Shown here: piece by piece, positions 1 through 11,295 of the stretch
Numbering within the stretch: the stretch's first letter is position 1
Layout: the number at the start of each line of letters is the position of its first letter
Assembly (NCBI GenBank): GCA_002150815.3
Contig: NDFF03000090.1
Location: 124,001-188,000, forward strand
Source: Grammothele lineata
Lineage: Eukaryota; Basidiomycota; Agaricomycetes; Polyporales; Polyporaceae
Direction: 5' to 3'
DNA: 64,000 bases
The notes under the pieces: generated by a model
The model's input: only the letters and a program-made list of their open reading frames with translations
The model's database searches: none
Told to the model about the DNA's origin: nothing
Translations under genes and position numbers: made by a program

Positions 1-448
1 GTCGAAGATCGGGACGCAGAGGAGGGAGAGAGGAGGGTGGTCAGGTTCGGGTTCGGGGTCCCGCTTGCGTTTGCGAGTCGGCGGACGAGTATCCTGGCTG
101 AGTCGGTCTTGCGGGGGCTGTCTCTTCAAATATATTCCGCGGGGCGCTGTCAACAAAGCGGAAGGCATATTCGTGTGGGCCTCGAGGGATAGTGAGGGAG
201 AGGCAGACTGATGATGCCTGAGGAGGCGGTCGATGAAGCCGAGCTGAGAGTCTGGGTGGTCAACAGGGTGGTCAGAGAGCGAAAGTTCAAGTGAAACTTA
301 CAATGGAGCACCCTGTCGTCCTCAAAGAGTGCTCTTGATGAGGATTATTTGAATGATCTTCTTGGTCGCCGTCTGCGTCGTATACTGGTGTGAAATCCCG
401 AAGGAATGCATCGAGCGCCGCCTGACGATACTTCACCTCGAGAGGCAT
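1..448 (-). CDS. 5' part of an unrecognised protein gene (runs off the window)
   Basis: I do not recognise this gene. On the minus strand an ATG at 448 opens exon 1 (448-302, 49 codons, beginning MPLEVKYRQAALDAFLRDF). It stops at a GTAAGT donor. An intron of 301-244 ends in CTCTCAG, and the open frame continues in phase to base 1. The second exon contains a basic RKRKRDPEPEPD stretch that could be a nuclear localisation signal. The reading frame, donor, acceptor and protein-like composition agree, but no domain is visible and the rest of the gene is outside the window. The FunK1 gene downstream ends in a similar KRRR-type tail, so a FunK1-related protein cannot be excluded. Confidence 0.45.
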
Positions 449-984
449 TCAACTTAAGTCTGAATTCTGTCACACGGACCAAAGTGCAATGTAGGGGGAT
501 CTGTGGCGCAGCTGTAGAAGAACTGAGAGAGAAGAAGGATAGCCCGCCGTCGGAGAGTGGTTGTCGGTTGAGAATAGCAAGCGCCAGTTGCAAGAGGCGA
601 AACGGCGCGCGTCGGTAAGTCCTACCTCAGCACCGCCACTTGTTCGATTCCAGTATTGGGCACCCACGGGTCACAGATGACCCTACTCGCCAGAAAGCTC
701 GTAGACAGCAGACACGCAACGCCTGTACTTATTGATAAGGGGGTGGAAAAACACGATGTAAAGAAAAACAGTACAGGGTGCTCGGGGGAGTGCTTCAGCC
801 GTACACTCGACACAAATAACATGAGAGCCGGAACGATCCCACTGCGAGAATACCGCGCAATAAATACAGAAAATATCGCTATGAATGTAGCGTCCAACGT
901 AAAGCTCAGTAGTCCACAAGCTTCAGCACGAAGTCTTAGCGACGTCACTATTCACTGAACATACGACAAGCTGCCTGCAACACA
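449..984. other. Intergenic, no supported gene
   Basis: The short open frames here overlap on both strands and show no family motif. A T-arm-like string (GTTCGATTCC near 630) occurs, but no full tRNA fold can be made around it. The stretch probably holds the 3' flank of the FunK1 gene that ends at 985 and the 5' flank of the gene at 448. Confidence 0.5.
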
Positions 985-3801
985 TTACTCCTCGTCGCCC
1001 TCATCAACGCTTTCAAGCCCTCGACGCCTCTTGTTTGGCGGCTGTGAGTCCTCCATACGAGATGGAAATGACCTCGAGAAACCGTGGTCTTGCTGTGGAA
1101 CGAGGCTTGCTTGCTTGAACAAGTCTTCGCAGTTCCGTGTCGCATGATTGTTTGGCCAATCCTTCGTCGCATGCTCGGTCAGCACGCGAATCAGCGCGTC
1201 GTGAGTGTCGAGCGGAAGCGTCCTCTCAGTCTCCGGAACTGATCCTACGGCACCGGATGCTGTAGTGGAAGATTTGGTGAGGGAGACTGTCTCGGTCGAG
1301 GTAGGCGAAAACACAATGGTCGCCGGCGACGTCGGGTCGATAACCGGCAACAGTGGAGACATGGTGAGTGGCTTCGTACCAGGTGTCGTTCGGGGAAGAG
1401 CAGAGTGCGTGGGGCCACTATCGTCGTCTTCGGCTTTGCGCTTGAGGGTCTGTGTCGTCTGAGGCTGAGTATTGTAAGGCGCAGGGCCCGTTACCTGCGC
1501 GGCATCCGGACCATACAGTTCCTCCATGTCCATCACGTCGATAGAGCGGTAATAAGAGGCACAAAGTTCGCCTACTGCCATGAGCACTTTCGCCAACGTC
1601 AGGTTGCGCTTCGGAGTCGCAGGAGGCAAACCCGACAACAGGGCCTTCATCTTCAACGAACCACCGTAGTGAAATCGTCGCTTGAACCCGTCCATCGCAA
1701 AGCTTTCCTCGTAGTAGAAATTTGGTACCCAGGTACTGAGCACACCTGTCACATCTGTCGTGTGGAATCGCGCGACGACATAGTGGAGTACGTGCACGAA
1801 CGACTCGATGTCGTCCGACAGGCAATACGGCTTGAAAGGGAAGGACTACGAGAGAGCGGATCAGTAAGGCCATGTGCCCTGAACGTAGCGTATGTTGGTC
1901 AGAATAAGACGTGAAAGGTCTCGTCGGCGACGTACCACTCGGATGGGCGTCCTAGTTCCTTTGTTCATCTGCTCCTTGTACTTGCACAGATCCCAGTCGC
2001 AAAGCAGCCCGCTGCGGGAGACGCGCTCCTCCTCGCCCTCTCGCTCTTCTTCCGGAACGAGTTTCTCGTAGATCATGATGTTGTTGACACTGATGTCCCG
2101 GTGCAACACGCCAGCATCAATCCAAGCGTCACGATGGGCTGAACGCAACCAACATCAACTAGGCGAAAACGGGAAGGATATTGCGGTGCTTACCACAAAG
2201 TGCATCTCTGAGCAACCGGAGCAGCTCCGGCCAACTAGCGAAATCGGTGAGGGGACGGAGAACTTCCTTGATGTAGACACGGTAATGGCCTCTTCGATAG
2301 AGCTGCGAGCCTGTCTTCGCTTCGTCCGACCCAGACCCAGAGCCGTCATCGGAGACGGAAGGACTTGTCGCCCTAGTGCGTTGCCACTCGCCATCCGTCG
2401 CCACCCCTACGTCCTCGCCGCCGAGGCAAGTAGCGACGAGCTTAACGCCGTTGGACTTAAGCCTCTCATAGGCCTCGTGTTCCGGTTTGATATCCACCCT
2501 ATCGGGGCGCCACGAGTCCTTGACGAAGAAGGCTTCCTGCCTTGCGTGGTCGTACGCGACGAACCCACGAGTGCACCGTCCGAACAAGACCTGGCTGTTG
2601 TGCTTCGGCCGGCCGATGTAGAAATGCGTGCCGTCGGAGCGCGTCACGCGCTGCAGTGGCCATTGATGGGTGTCGAGCTCGGGCATGGCCATCGGCTCTG
2701 TGGGACCCGGTTTCGCGCAGAGGGCGTAACGAAGCTGCTCGCGGACGTACGGGGTAAGGTCGGGGCAACCGTCCGCAAACTGGAGCATGTTGGCGTAGTC
2801 TGTCTCTGTGGCGAGAGTGACGGTGGTGTCGAAACCAAGCTGCGCGCGGGACAGGTGGGCGAGTCGCCAGAAGAACCGGTGCAGAATCGGCGCCTTCGGA
2901 TTGTTGAACTTGAACGCCTTCGAGACAACGCACGTCTCTCTGTCGACATAGATCATGCGGGCCATGTCGCGAAAGGCGTACACGGACGGCACGCCGGTGC
3001 GATGTTGGTACCCGAACGTGGACGATATGTATTGACCGAACTGCCCTAGCGCGGTGAGACCGCCGTCATATCCGTTGCGAGCACAGGGCCTGTCCGCGTT
3101 CAGAAACTCGAATGCGCACTTGCTGTGATCGACCTTGACTTCGATGGGAACGACGACGTCAGCCCATGAGCACCGACCGACGAACTCGCAGCGTTCCTTC
3201 TTCGACGCAGCTGATGACTGCAACAGAAATTCGTCTTCGTCGATGTGGACGAGGTTGCAATACCGGTCGTTGTTGAAGAAGATGGCTGAGTCGCACCCCG
3301 TCCCTTTCGAGAGAGATCCCTTGGGGGATACCCTCCAGTCGGCCACGTCCCGGACGACAAGGGGAGGATCCTCCGGATGAGCGTGCTCAAAGACATCGTT
3401 GGCGACCTTGCACTGATGTAAAAATGTTAGGGTAGAGTATTCGAGGTGGCACGAAGGTGACTCACGATCTCAAGGTTGACTTCCCACTCGCGAACATCTT
3501 TGAGCTTGCCCAGAACGGGGTAGTAGAAGCCGTCGCAGTCGCTGGGTGAGGGATCGGAGCCGGGAGCAAACTCCTTCAGGAAATCCTCCGTTTCGACTTC
3601 TACGACGTAGGTGTGCATAGCGCCGACTCCTGCGATGACTGCCCGGAAGTTCTTGCCTTCAGGAGGATTGGGGGTCAAGGCTGCGTCAGCGGGATCAGAG
3701 GTCGGCGGTGTCGGTGTTTTGTCTACGGCCGATGCCAGGGCGGTCGATTTCGTCGTGGTAGAGTTTGAGCCACCGCGGAAAGTGTCGGTGGTTGAAGCCA
3801 T
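985..3801 (-). CDS. FunK1-type protein kinase, possibly inactivated
   Basis: Fungal-type protein kinase (FunK1 family), a basidiomycete-expanded kinase-like family of unknown substrate. Exons: 3801-3466, 3412-2194, 2138-1936 and 1845-985 (872 aa). The ATG at 3801 gives MASTTDT; a further in-frame ATG exists at 3972, but the conserved part starts later. Exon 2 has the family N-terminal region (VVRDVADW, GTGCDSAIFFNN, VVVPIEVKV, FGRCTRGF). Exon 3 has the catalytic loop VLHRDISVNNIMI and the CDWDLCK segment in the DFG position. Exon 4 has SDDIESFVHVLHY and a low-complexity tail ending KRRRGLESVDEGDEE. Compared with the paralogue at 5083-8016, the GTW...FKP segment after exon 3 carries two in-frame stops (TGA 1861-1863, TAG 1846-1848). 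An intact message needs a 90-nt intron that removes the segment. Confidence 0.75.
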
Positions 3802-4344
3802 GGAAGCGGGTGAGACGGTGAGTGCGGATGAGTGGTCAGCGGGTGAGGATAGAGGAAGGAGACTAGACTCAACAGGTAGGCGTGTTTGATACGCAGGCGG
3901 GGAGACAGGTGTTTTTTTTCTTCGATGAATTAGGAAGTTGCGAACACTGCCGTAGCTCGTGGAGCCCACCAATAGGTGGTGATGGCGAGTTCAAGTCGCA
4001 ACTTCAAGGGTCCGAAAACCTCGTGGATATCAATTCTTTGTTGACTGCGCATTCATTGAGAGACGAGAAGAGATGGGTAAAGAGGATCTTACGCAATGAA
4101 CAATGGAATTTGGAAGAGCTTGAACAATGGCTGGAAGCACGGATCGACTGAGGGGAAAGGACACAAGTGGGAAATGAGCGCCCACTGCAGGTTGCGAAAT
4201 CAACATGGCGATTGTCCCAATTTGGAGCGGAGAATGATCGCGATACCCGGGCCGCCAATAAGCGCCAACCTCATCCACTCCGCGTCGCGCATATGCATGG
4301 CGGCCGAACTTGTAGTACGCAGCGTCTTACTCAAAGCTTACTAA
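3802..4344. other. Intergenic, 5' flank of the FunK1 gene
   Basis: No gene is supported. The stretch separates the FunK1 start (3801) from the ARP2-like relic and probably holds the kinase promoter. Its length is close to the spacing between the FunK1 relic and the true arp2 gene near 13 kb, in line with a duplicated FunK1/ARP2 block. Confidence 0.4.
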
Positions 4345-4640
4345 CTCCATCCACACCAGCCTCACTTGTCTCGCCGGTCTTTCTCTATCATAGAACATTC
4401 AATACCGCTCGCCGTCGACAAGGTGGGCTTCCTTCCTTGCGTTTTTGGTGGTCACGGTGTCCGACTCACTGGCAGGATGTTCAAGGCTGCGTGGCACTGG
4501 CAGGCTCTCCGAGCCTCTCCCGTTTGTCAAAGACCCCAGAAAGTTCTGGCAGAACACGGTGCGCACGAGCATCTTCAGCCCGCCCTCGGGTGTCCGAATT
4601 AGTGGTCCTTCGTGCCATAGACCACAATATATCTCACGCG
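4345..4640 (+). pseudogene. Relic of the arp2 5' end
   Basis: This stretch aligns by eye with 13505-13745, the 5' leader, exon 1, intron 1, exon 2 and start of intron 2 of the arp2 gene. Shared islands include CCTCACTTGTCTC, TTCAATACC and GTTTGTCAA. The arp2 ATG reads ATAG here, so the start codon is lost, and exon 1 no longer encodes the VVDNGTG ATP-binding loop. No later arp2 exon follows. It lies divergently upstream of a FunK1 gene, as the real arp2 lies upstream of a FunK1 relic, so it looks like one end of a segmental duplication. Confidence 0.65.
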
Positions 4641-4734
4641 TTTGGGCTACTAGTATGTATGTTAGTGGAGGCGAGGAAGCGTATCAGGCGCCCGAAATGG
4701 CCGAGTCCTCCTCCCGTCGAGTGCCCCGTCCGCG

Positions 4735-4935
4735 CGGGAGTACCGCGCAGTGTACATGCTCTCCATAAAGCGCCTCACGGCGCGGAGCTGGGAAGTGCGT
4801 CTGTAGATGAGCACGAGGACGTGTAGGACGTGCAGAAAACACTCGAGGTCGTCGGAGAGCCTGTGATGCCGCCGGGGGTACTGGAGCGAGAAGTCCGGGT
4901 GCCCTGTAGTTACGCGCGAGGTGTTGGTGCTCGTT
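4735..4935 (-). pseudogene. Fragment of a FunK1 kinase C-terminal region
   Basis: On the minus strand a short frame reads LSDDLECFLHVLHVLVL (about 4861-4808). It matches the SDDIESF(I/V)HVLHY segment of both intact FunK1 genes. The surrounding residues are not recognisable, and neither a catalytic loop nor a start is present. It is a solo remnant of a former kinase copy between two FunK1 genes. Confidence 0.55.
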
Positions 4936-5082
4936 CGTGAGCGGTAACGCGATACATAACGTAGTTCTAGGATGCGATGGGGATGTTTGGAGGGGAAACG
5001 CAGTCTCTAAAGTTCCCCGTCGTTGATTGGCATGCATTGTGGGCACGAAACTGTGACGTTTCGTAGTCAAGATCGTACTACC

Positions 5083-8016
5083 CTACAAATCATCCAGCTC
5101 TCCCTCCAAACTTTCGCTCTCGCTCCCACTCTCGTCAACGCTCCCCAACGTCACCGGCCCATCGCCCATCCTGCGCCTCTTCGCCACCCGCCCATCGGAG
5201 GACGCGTGATGGGAGTCGTGCGTGCCAGTACTAGTGATAGACCACGCGTTGTCCTTGCGAGCGTGGCATATCTTCGCCTCCTTGAAGAAGTCCGTGGAGC
5301 CCTTTGGAAGCTGAGCCTCCGGCCACTCCTTGGGATCTGTGTAAGAAAGGAGCAGGTCGATCAGCGCTTTGTGCGTCGCGAGGGGCCCGGTTTCTGCGAG
5401 CTGAAGGGTTTGCGATTCTGGAAGCCCTTGAGCCTCGCTTTCAAGTTGGGATGTTGAAGCATCGTGAGATGGTGTTAACTCCTCATGAACAGTGACGACG
5501 GCGGAAGCGGGCGGCACGTCGTTCGCGGGACCGCCGTCCGATTTCTCACTAGCAGCAGACTGAAGCTCGACCAAGACGACGTCGTGCCTTTGCTCTGTGA
5601 CGCTGAGGCCTTCGTTTGCCACCCTGCCATCGACGGGCGGCGATGTGACGGACTTGACGAGGAACGGGTCGACATGAACCGCAGCGGGCGTCTCTGGCAG
5701 TTGCATGTCCTTGAGGGACGTCCGTGGAGCACCCGGAACCCTCGGTGCGTATTCGGACTTCAGCGCACGAACGTCTAACAAGGCGTAGTGGGCACGAGTG
5801 AGCTTCCCAATCTCCTGGAGAAGGGCATCGAGCTTGAGGTTGTCGACAGGCCGAGGGGCGTACCCATCTTGCATGAACTCGAGCTTCTTGCTCCCGCCAA
5901 TACGCACGTGCAAGCCTTCAGAGATCCGGACCGAGGTCGCGTTCTCGTAGAGAGAATCCACGGCTAAGGGAAGAGTAGACGTATCGAACGTCTCCGCGAA
6001 TCGGAGGACGAGGTAGTGGAGGACGTGGATGAAACTCTCGATGTCGTCTGATACCTGGTACGGCTTGAACGGACACATCTGGCCGATGGCTGACCCGAAG
6101 AACCACGTCCCCTGGTATAAAAACACATAAGTCAGCGTATACCAGTAAACGGGGAAACCACGACGTACGACCCGATTGCGCGTCCTCCGCCCCATGCTTA
6201 TCCGCTCCGCAAACTTGCAGAGATCCCAGTCACACAGTACCGCTCGATATCTCATTTCCGCGTTACCCTGCTCGTCGACGACGATGTACTCGTGGATCAT
6301 GATGTTATTGACGCTAATGTCCCTGTGGAGCACGCGCGCCTTAGTCCATGCATCGCAGTGTGCTATATCAGCAGAACTGAGTGTGAGACACTGGTTGATG
6401 ACGGGGTGCGTTGTGGCGCTCACCGTCAAGGGCTTGAACCAAGCATATCACGAGCTGGACCCAGGTTGCGAAACTGGTGAGCGGCCGGCACACGTCCTTG
6501 AAGAAGATCCGATAGTGAACGCGGGGATGGCGTACGCAACGAGCGTGGACGTGGCTCGCGTCCTTGTTCTGGTCGTCGTGACGGTTGTCGACGTGTTCAG
6601 CTGTTCGCAACGACTCGCGAACGTCGGTTTCTGGGGGAAGAGCAGAGCGCGCTTCCACCTCAGCAGGATCAACCGGCGCTCCTTCGTCCTCACAGACCCA
6701 CGTACGTTGCCACCGGCTCGGCCCCAGGCTAGTCTCGCCAACATCTTCGCCCCCTAAACAGCTCAACACAAACCGCACCCTACTTTCCCTCAACCGCTCA
6801 TACACCTCGTGCTCCGGCGTTCCCGCCGAGGAGCCGACGCGCCACGAGTCCTTCATCACGTTCGCCTCCCCTCCTCCTTCGGCGACGGCAGCGGGGTTGA
6901 AGACGACGAACGTCCTCGTGCAGCGCCCGAACAGGGCGGGGGTGCTGAACTTGGGACGGCCGACGTAGACGTGCGAGCCGTCTGCGCGCGTGACGCGCTG
7001 GAGGGGCCACTGCGTGCACGTATGAACGCGCTTGGGGGTCGACGCAGCCTGAGGGTCGACGCAGAGGGCGTAGAAGAGCTGGTCGCGCACGTATGGGGTG
7101 AGAGCGGGGGAGGAGGCGGCGAACTTGAACGCTGCGTCGATCTCTTTGGGCGTAGCTGGGGTCACTGTGGGGTCGTACCCGAGTTGCGCGCGGCTGGCGC
7201 GCCCGAGGCGCCAGAAGAACTTGTGGAGGGTCGACGAGGAGGAGGAGGAGGAGGAGGAGGAGGAGGAGGAGGGGGAGGCCCAGACAAACGGCTTGGAGGG
7301 GACGAGGTTGTCGCGGTCGACGTACACCATCCGCGCTTGGCCGCGGTACACGTAGAGGGAGAGGACGAAGACGCGGTGTTGCATGCCGAAGACTCTTGAG
7401 AGATACTCGCCAGTTCGTTCCAGAGCTTCGTAACCTCGCTTAGCGTACTGACGAACGACGCATGTGTCTGGCCGTTTGAACTCGAACGCGGAGTGATCGT
7501 GGTTGACCTTGACCTCGATGGGCATTACGACGTCGGGGTAGGAGCAGCGACCGACGAACGACTTACGAGCCATCTTGATATGGGACGCCGCACTCGACGA
7601 GGTCAGAAAATCGCTCTCTTGGATAAAGACATGGTCCTCATAGCGCTCGTTGTTGAAGAACAGGGCAGAGTCACATCCCGTCCCTGACTTCCTAACCACG
7701 CCTTTCCGGACCTGCCAATTGGCGACATCGCGAACGACGAGATCCGCAGCTCCGGGTCCGTGCTGGGGTTTTGCGCGTGCCAAGACGCTTTGCGCGAGCT
7801 CGCACTACGCAAGTGGTCAGCGAGGTTACGCATGAGAATAATATAGACACGCACAACTTGGACATTCACCTCCCACTCCTTCAGCGAATCATCCAGCTTT
7901 CCCGGAGACGTAAACGCGGCGTAGTCATCCGCAGAAGGGTCATCGCCAGGGAGGAAGCGTGCAAGCCACGCTTCGGGTGCGATGTCTTCGCGGCAGTATC
8001 GGAACATGTCTCCCAT
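5083..8016 (-). CDS. FunK1-type protein kinase
   Basis: Intact FunK1-family kinase. Exons: 8016-7855, 7804-6424, 6362-6169 and 6111-5083 (921 aa). Motifs in order: LVVRDVANW, GTGCDSALFFNN, VVMPIEVKVNH, a run of 13 serines, FFWRLGRASRAQLGY, VLHRDISVNNIMI (catalytic loop with HRD), CDWDLCK (in place of DFG), QGTWFFGSAIGQM, SDDIESFIHVLHY, then a long low-complexity tail with a KRRRMG basic patch. The ATG at 8016 begins MGDMFRY, but the frame stays open upstream and RAFFGG just before it matches RAVIAG of the other copy. The true start may therefore lie in an upstream exon I could not place. Intron positions and phases match the copy at 985-3801. Substrate and partners are unknown. Confidence 0.85.
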
Positions 8017-8617
8017 GCCTCCGAAAAAAGCACGAAGGCCCGGGGGTTTCCCGCCTTGCAGAGGGTCGCGAAAGAGGCCAGAAGACGAAGAGTTGAATGT
8101 TGGTGGTGCAGAAGTGGCATTAACTGGCTGTATGACAATCGCTAGGGGGCGCCATGATAGCGGGAGGAGAAACGGCCGGCGTAACCCCTCACGGTCAGGA
8201 AGCGCGCCGGTTGGCGGAGGCTCGCGCTACAAATGGAAGGCGTGTAAGCGCCGGTGCATAGGCTTTAACCTGCACCGTGACGTCATCGAAGCCGCTAGGG
8301 TCGTTGCGGGCGCTATCTCCATCATGATTGCCGCGGCGAAGCTCTCATGGCTACCGCCTACTTACAGCGCACCTATTCGACCCATATAGCGATAGTAATG
8401 GTACGTTGTACACGATAAATCTCGTAGAGCATCCCGGAAAGACACGAACAGAGTAGCTGTGGGGTACAAATCTCCAGACAGAACAAGTAGTCCAATCCAT
8501 ACCATGTGAGTCCATAGAATGTCCAAACCCCAAAGCGTCCAACCTCAAAGCCTCAACCCCGTCCTCCCTCGTAACCTCGGCTCCCCCCTTCCCCACGAGC
8601 ACCCCTCACTCACTCAC
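8017..8617. other. Intergenic, no supported gene
   Basis: Between the FunK1 start and the 3' end of the laccase. The first 120 bases are open in the FunK1 frame and may belong to its missing 5' exon. Nothing else with coding or RNA structure was seen. Confidence 0.4.
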
Positions 8618-11295
8618 TCACCCCTCACCATAATACTCCCGACACAGCCCCTCCCACGCCTCCGGCACCCCCGGACTCCCGGGTGAGTCCTCAAGGGCGT
8701 GCGCGACCTCCTCCTCGTCCTCGACGAAGACGATCGCGAGCCCCGCGTTGAGGTGCCAGTCGATGTGGCAGTGGAGGAGCCACGGGCCGGGGTTGTCTGT
8801 CTGCGTAGCGTTGAGTACGCAGCACCGTCACAGTCAAATCAGCAACACTGTCGGCGATTGGAGGGAGGGAAGGGAGGGACTCACGACGAAACGAATCGTA
8901 ACGTTATCCCCCTCCCCCCCGATACTGACCACGTCCCGCATCGGCGGGTCCACGTAGTTATACGCCCCATCCCCATCCCCCTCCCCCTCCCCTTCCCCAT
9001 CTCCCTCCGCACCCGACCCCGACCCCGACCCGGCGCCGGCGCTGCGCACAACAGCGAACGTATGCCCGTGCAGATGGAACGGGTGCGGGCCCCCCGGGAG
9101 CGTCCCCGCGGGGATGGAGAGCTCGACGGACGCGCCCCGCGCGGGGAGCGCGTACACCCCGCCTTCTCCGCCGTTGCCCCAGCTACCACTGCCGCTGTCG
9201 CCGCGAGCACTGGGAGAGGGGGAGAGGAGCCCGAGCGAGCGGGCGGGGCGCGCGCCGGAGAGGATCTGGAGGAGGACGGGGAGGGGAGGGGGGGTGTAGG
9301 GGCGGCCGTTGATGCTGAATTTGAGGGTGGTTGTGTCCTATAGTGGGGCGGCGTCGTATGCGTACGGGGTGTCAGAGACAGTTCGGGGGCCGGGGGAGAA
9401 AAGAAAAGAAAAGGGAAGAGGGAAGGGGAACAGAGGGAAGAGATGGACAGGGACGCACGAAGTCAAGCTCAAGATTGAGCGCGTAGTCCACGCCTCCCGG
9501 CCAGGGCTTCCCCGGCTGGCCAACGCCCACCCCGTACTATCAGTGAGTCACTTCCTGAAGGTAATTACCAGAAAACTCACCACAGGAGTAGCGACGAACG
9601 GCTTCAGCTCCGCCTCCACGAGCTCCCTCCTCCCCTCCCTCTTCCCTTTCCCCTTCCCCTTCCCCTTCCCCTTCCCCAAGTTCGACTTCGACTGCGCGCC
9701 GGCGTCGCGGGCCTTCGGCTCCCCAGCAGGCGCCCCCCTATACCGCAATATCGCAGAGTTGATCCCGCCCTCGAACCCCGTTGCGTCGTCGAGCGCGTGG
9801 TCCGGGTCCGCGCGGACCCAGTAGTTGGCTATTGGCTGGTCGGCGTGGAGCTGCGCGGTTCGTCAGAACAGCGTCCGGTCCCTCCTCCTGTCCCGGGCGC
9901 GAAAAGTGGAGGGAGAAGGGAGAGGGGAGAGGGGAGAGGGGAGAGGGCAGCGGGGAAGAAGAGAAGAAGAGAAGAAGAGGAAGACACGCACGACAAACGA
10001 GTACCGCTGCCCCACGAAGACCCGCATCTCGTCCACCTCTCGCGGCTGCGTGGCCACCCCGTCCGCCTCGATGACGGTGAGCGCGTGCGCGTCGATGCGG
10101 AAGAGGTAGTTCGGGTCGCACGCGATGTTGATCAGGCGGAAGCGGTACCTAGTGCACGTGCAGGCCGGGAAACAACGTGTATGAGTGACTATCGTATGGA
10201 GGAGCAGGCGGCGGGGAGGACAGACCGTTTCCCATGCTCGACCTCGATGACCGCGAGCTCCGCGTCCGGCTTTCCTTTCCACCGGCCCCGGCCGTTGATA
10301 AGTGTCGAGTACGCCTGGCTAGAGCACGCCCAGAAGGATTAGCACCGCCGATCAAACGCGGGGGCACGAGACGAAGGGCGAAGTGCGAAGACGTACGGGA
10401 CGGCAGGGAGGAACGCGGCCGCCTCGTGGTACCAGTCTGCGAGCGTGATGACCGTGCTCTCTGTCATGCCCCCGTAAGCCACGGTGTTCTATCGATGCAA
10501 TGACCCATTTGAAGGACGCGACGCACCGTCGTCGACGTCATATAGATGCCCATGCGGGTCCTCCGGGTCGTAAATGACCAACGGCCCGCGCAGGCCGTCG
10601 CAGTACTGCGTCATGAGGTGGCTGTGGTACCAGTACGTCCCTGCCAGCCGTCATCATAACCACAAACCACAGTGATAGAAGCTCGACATCAGCGTTAGGT
10701 TTGGAGAGAGCGCGGATGGATGCACGCACCTGTCTGCTCGGGGTTGGCGAAGCGGTACTCGAACGCGTGTCCGGAGGTGATAGGGCACTGGGTGACGAAG
10801 GCGGGGCCGTCGGCCCAGTTGTAGTGGTGTTGGAGGAGGCCGTGCCAGTGCTACGTGGAGGGAGCCGTATCGAGGTATCAGTGATCACGGCGCAGGGTGA
10901 ACGAGGGGTGAGGCAAGGGGGAACTCACGACGCTCGTCGCGGTGAGCATCGTCTCGTTCTTGAGCTCATCGATGACGTTCAGCCGGAACTCGTCGCCCTA
11001 GTACCGTGCCCAATCCGCACGTTCGCGTGAGCATCACCACATCCTCTCGGGAATCCAAACCGCTGGATATATGCGCACACACCTTGTTCCCCACAATCAA
11101 CGGCCCGGGGAAAGTCCCGCCCGCGAGGACCGCGGGGCGCGGGACGCCGTCGGGGGCGACGACGCCGTTGGAGATGACGAGGTCGGCCACGGGCCCGATC
11201 GTTTTTGCCTGGACGACAGCAGCGGGGAAGGAGGAGAAGGCGATCGCGCCCCACACGAGTATGAGCCCGGTGAGGCGGAGGGGCAGGGAGGGCAT
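8618..11295 (-). CDS. Laccase (multicopper oxidase)
   Basis: Secreted laccase that oxidises phenolic substrates and reduces O2 to water. The model has 11 exons (11295-11083, 10997-10929, 10850-10730, 10640-10527, 10460-10397, 10318-10226, 10148-9992, 9850-9581, 9536-9459, 9337-8885, 8800-8618), giving 604 aa against about 520 for typical basidiomycete laccases. It has an N-terminal signal peptide (hydrophobic run, likely cleaved after VVQA). The copper-ligand motifs are L1 [19 protein letters not shown]2 [20 protein letters not shown]3 HPFHLHGH and L4 [18 protein letters not shown]. The residue ten after the L4 cysteine is Leu, the class 2 type. The extra length comes from a GKGKGK-rich insert in the third domain and a Gly/Ser/Glu/Asp-rich insert just after L3. 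The 5' flank is part of an inverted duplication. Confidence 0.93.

Noticed and set aside
600..665. Possible tRNA on the plus strand (GTTCGATTCC T-arm-like string)
   Set aside because: The acceptor stem pairs at only 4-5 positions and no D-arm with GG is present.
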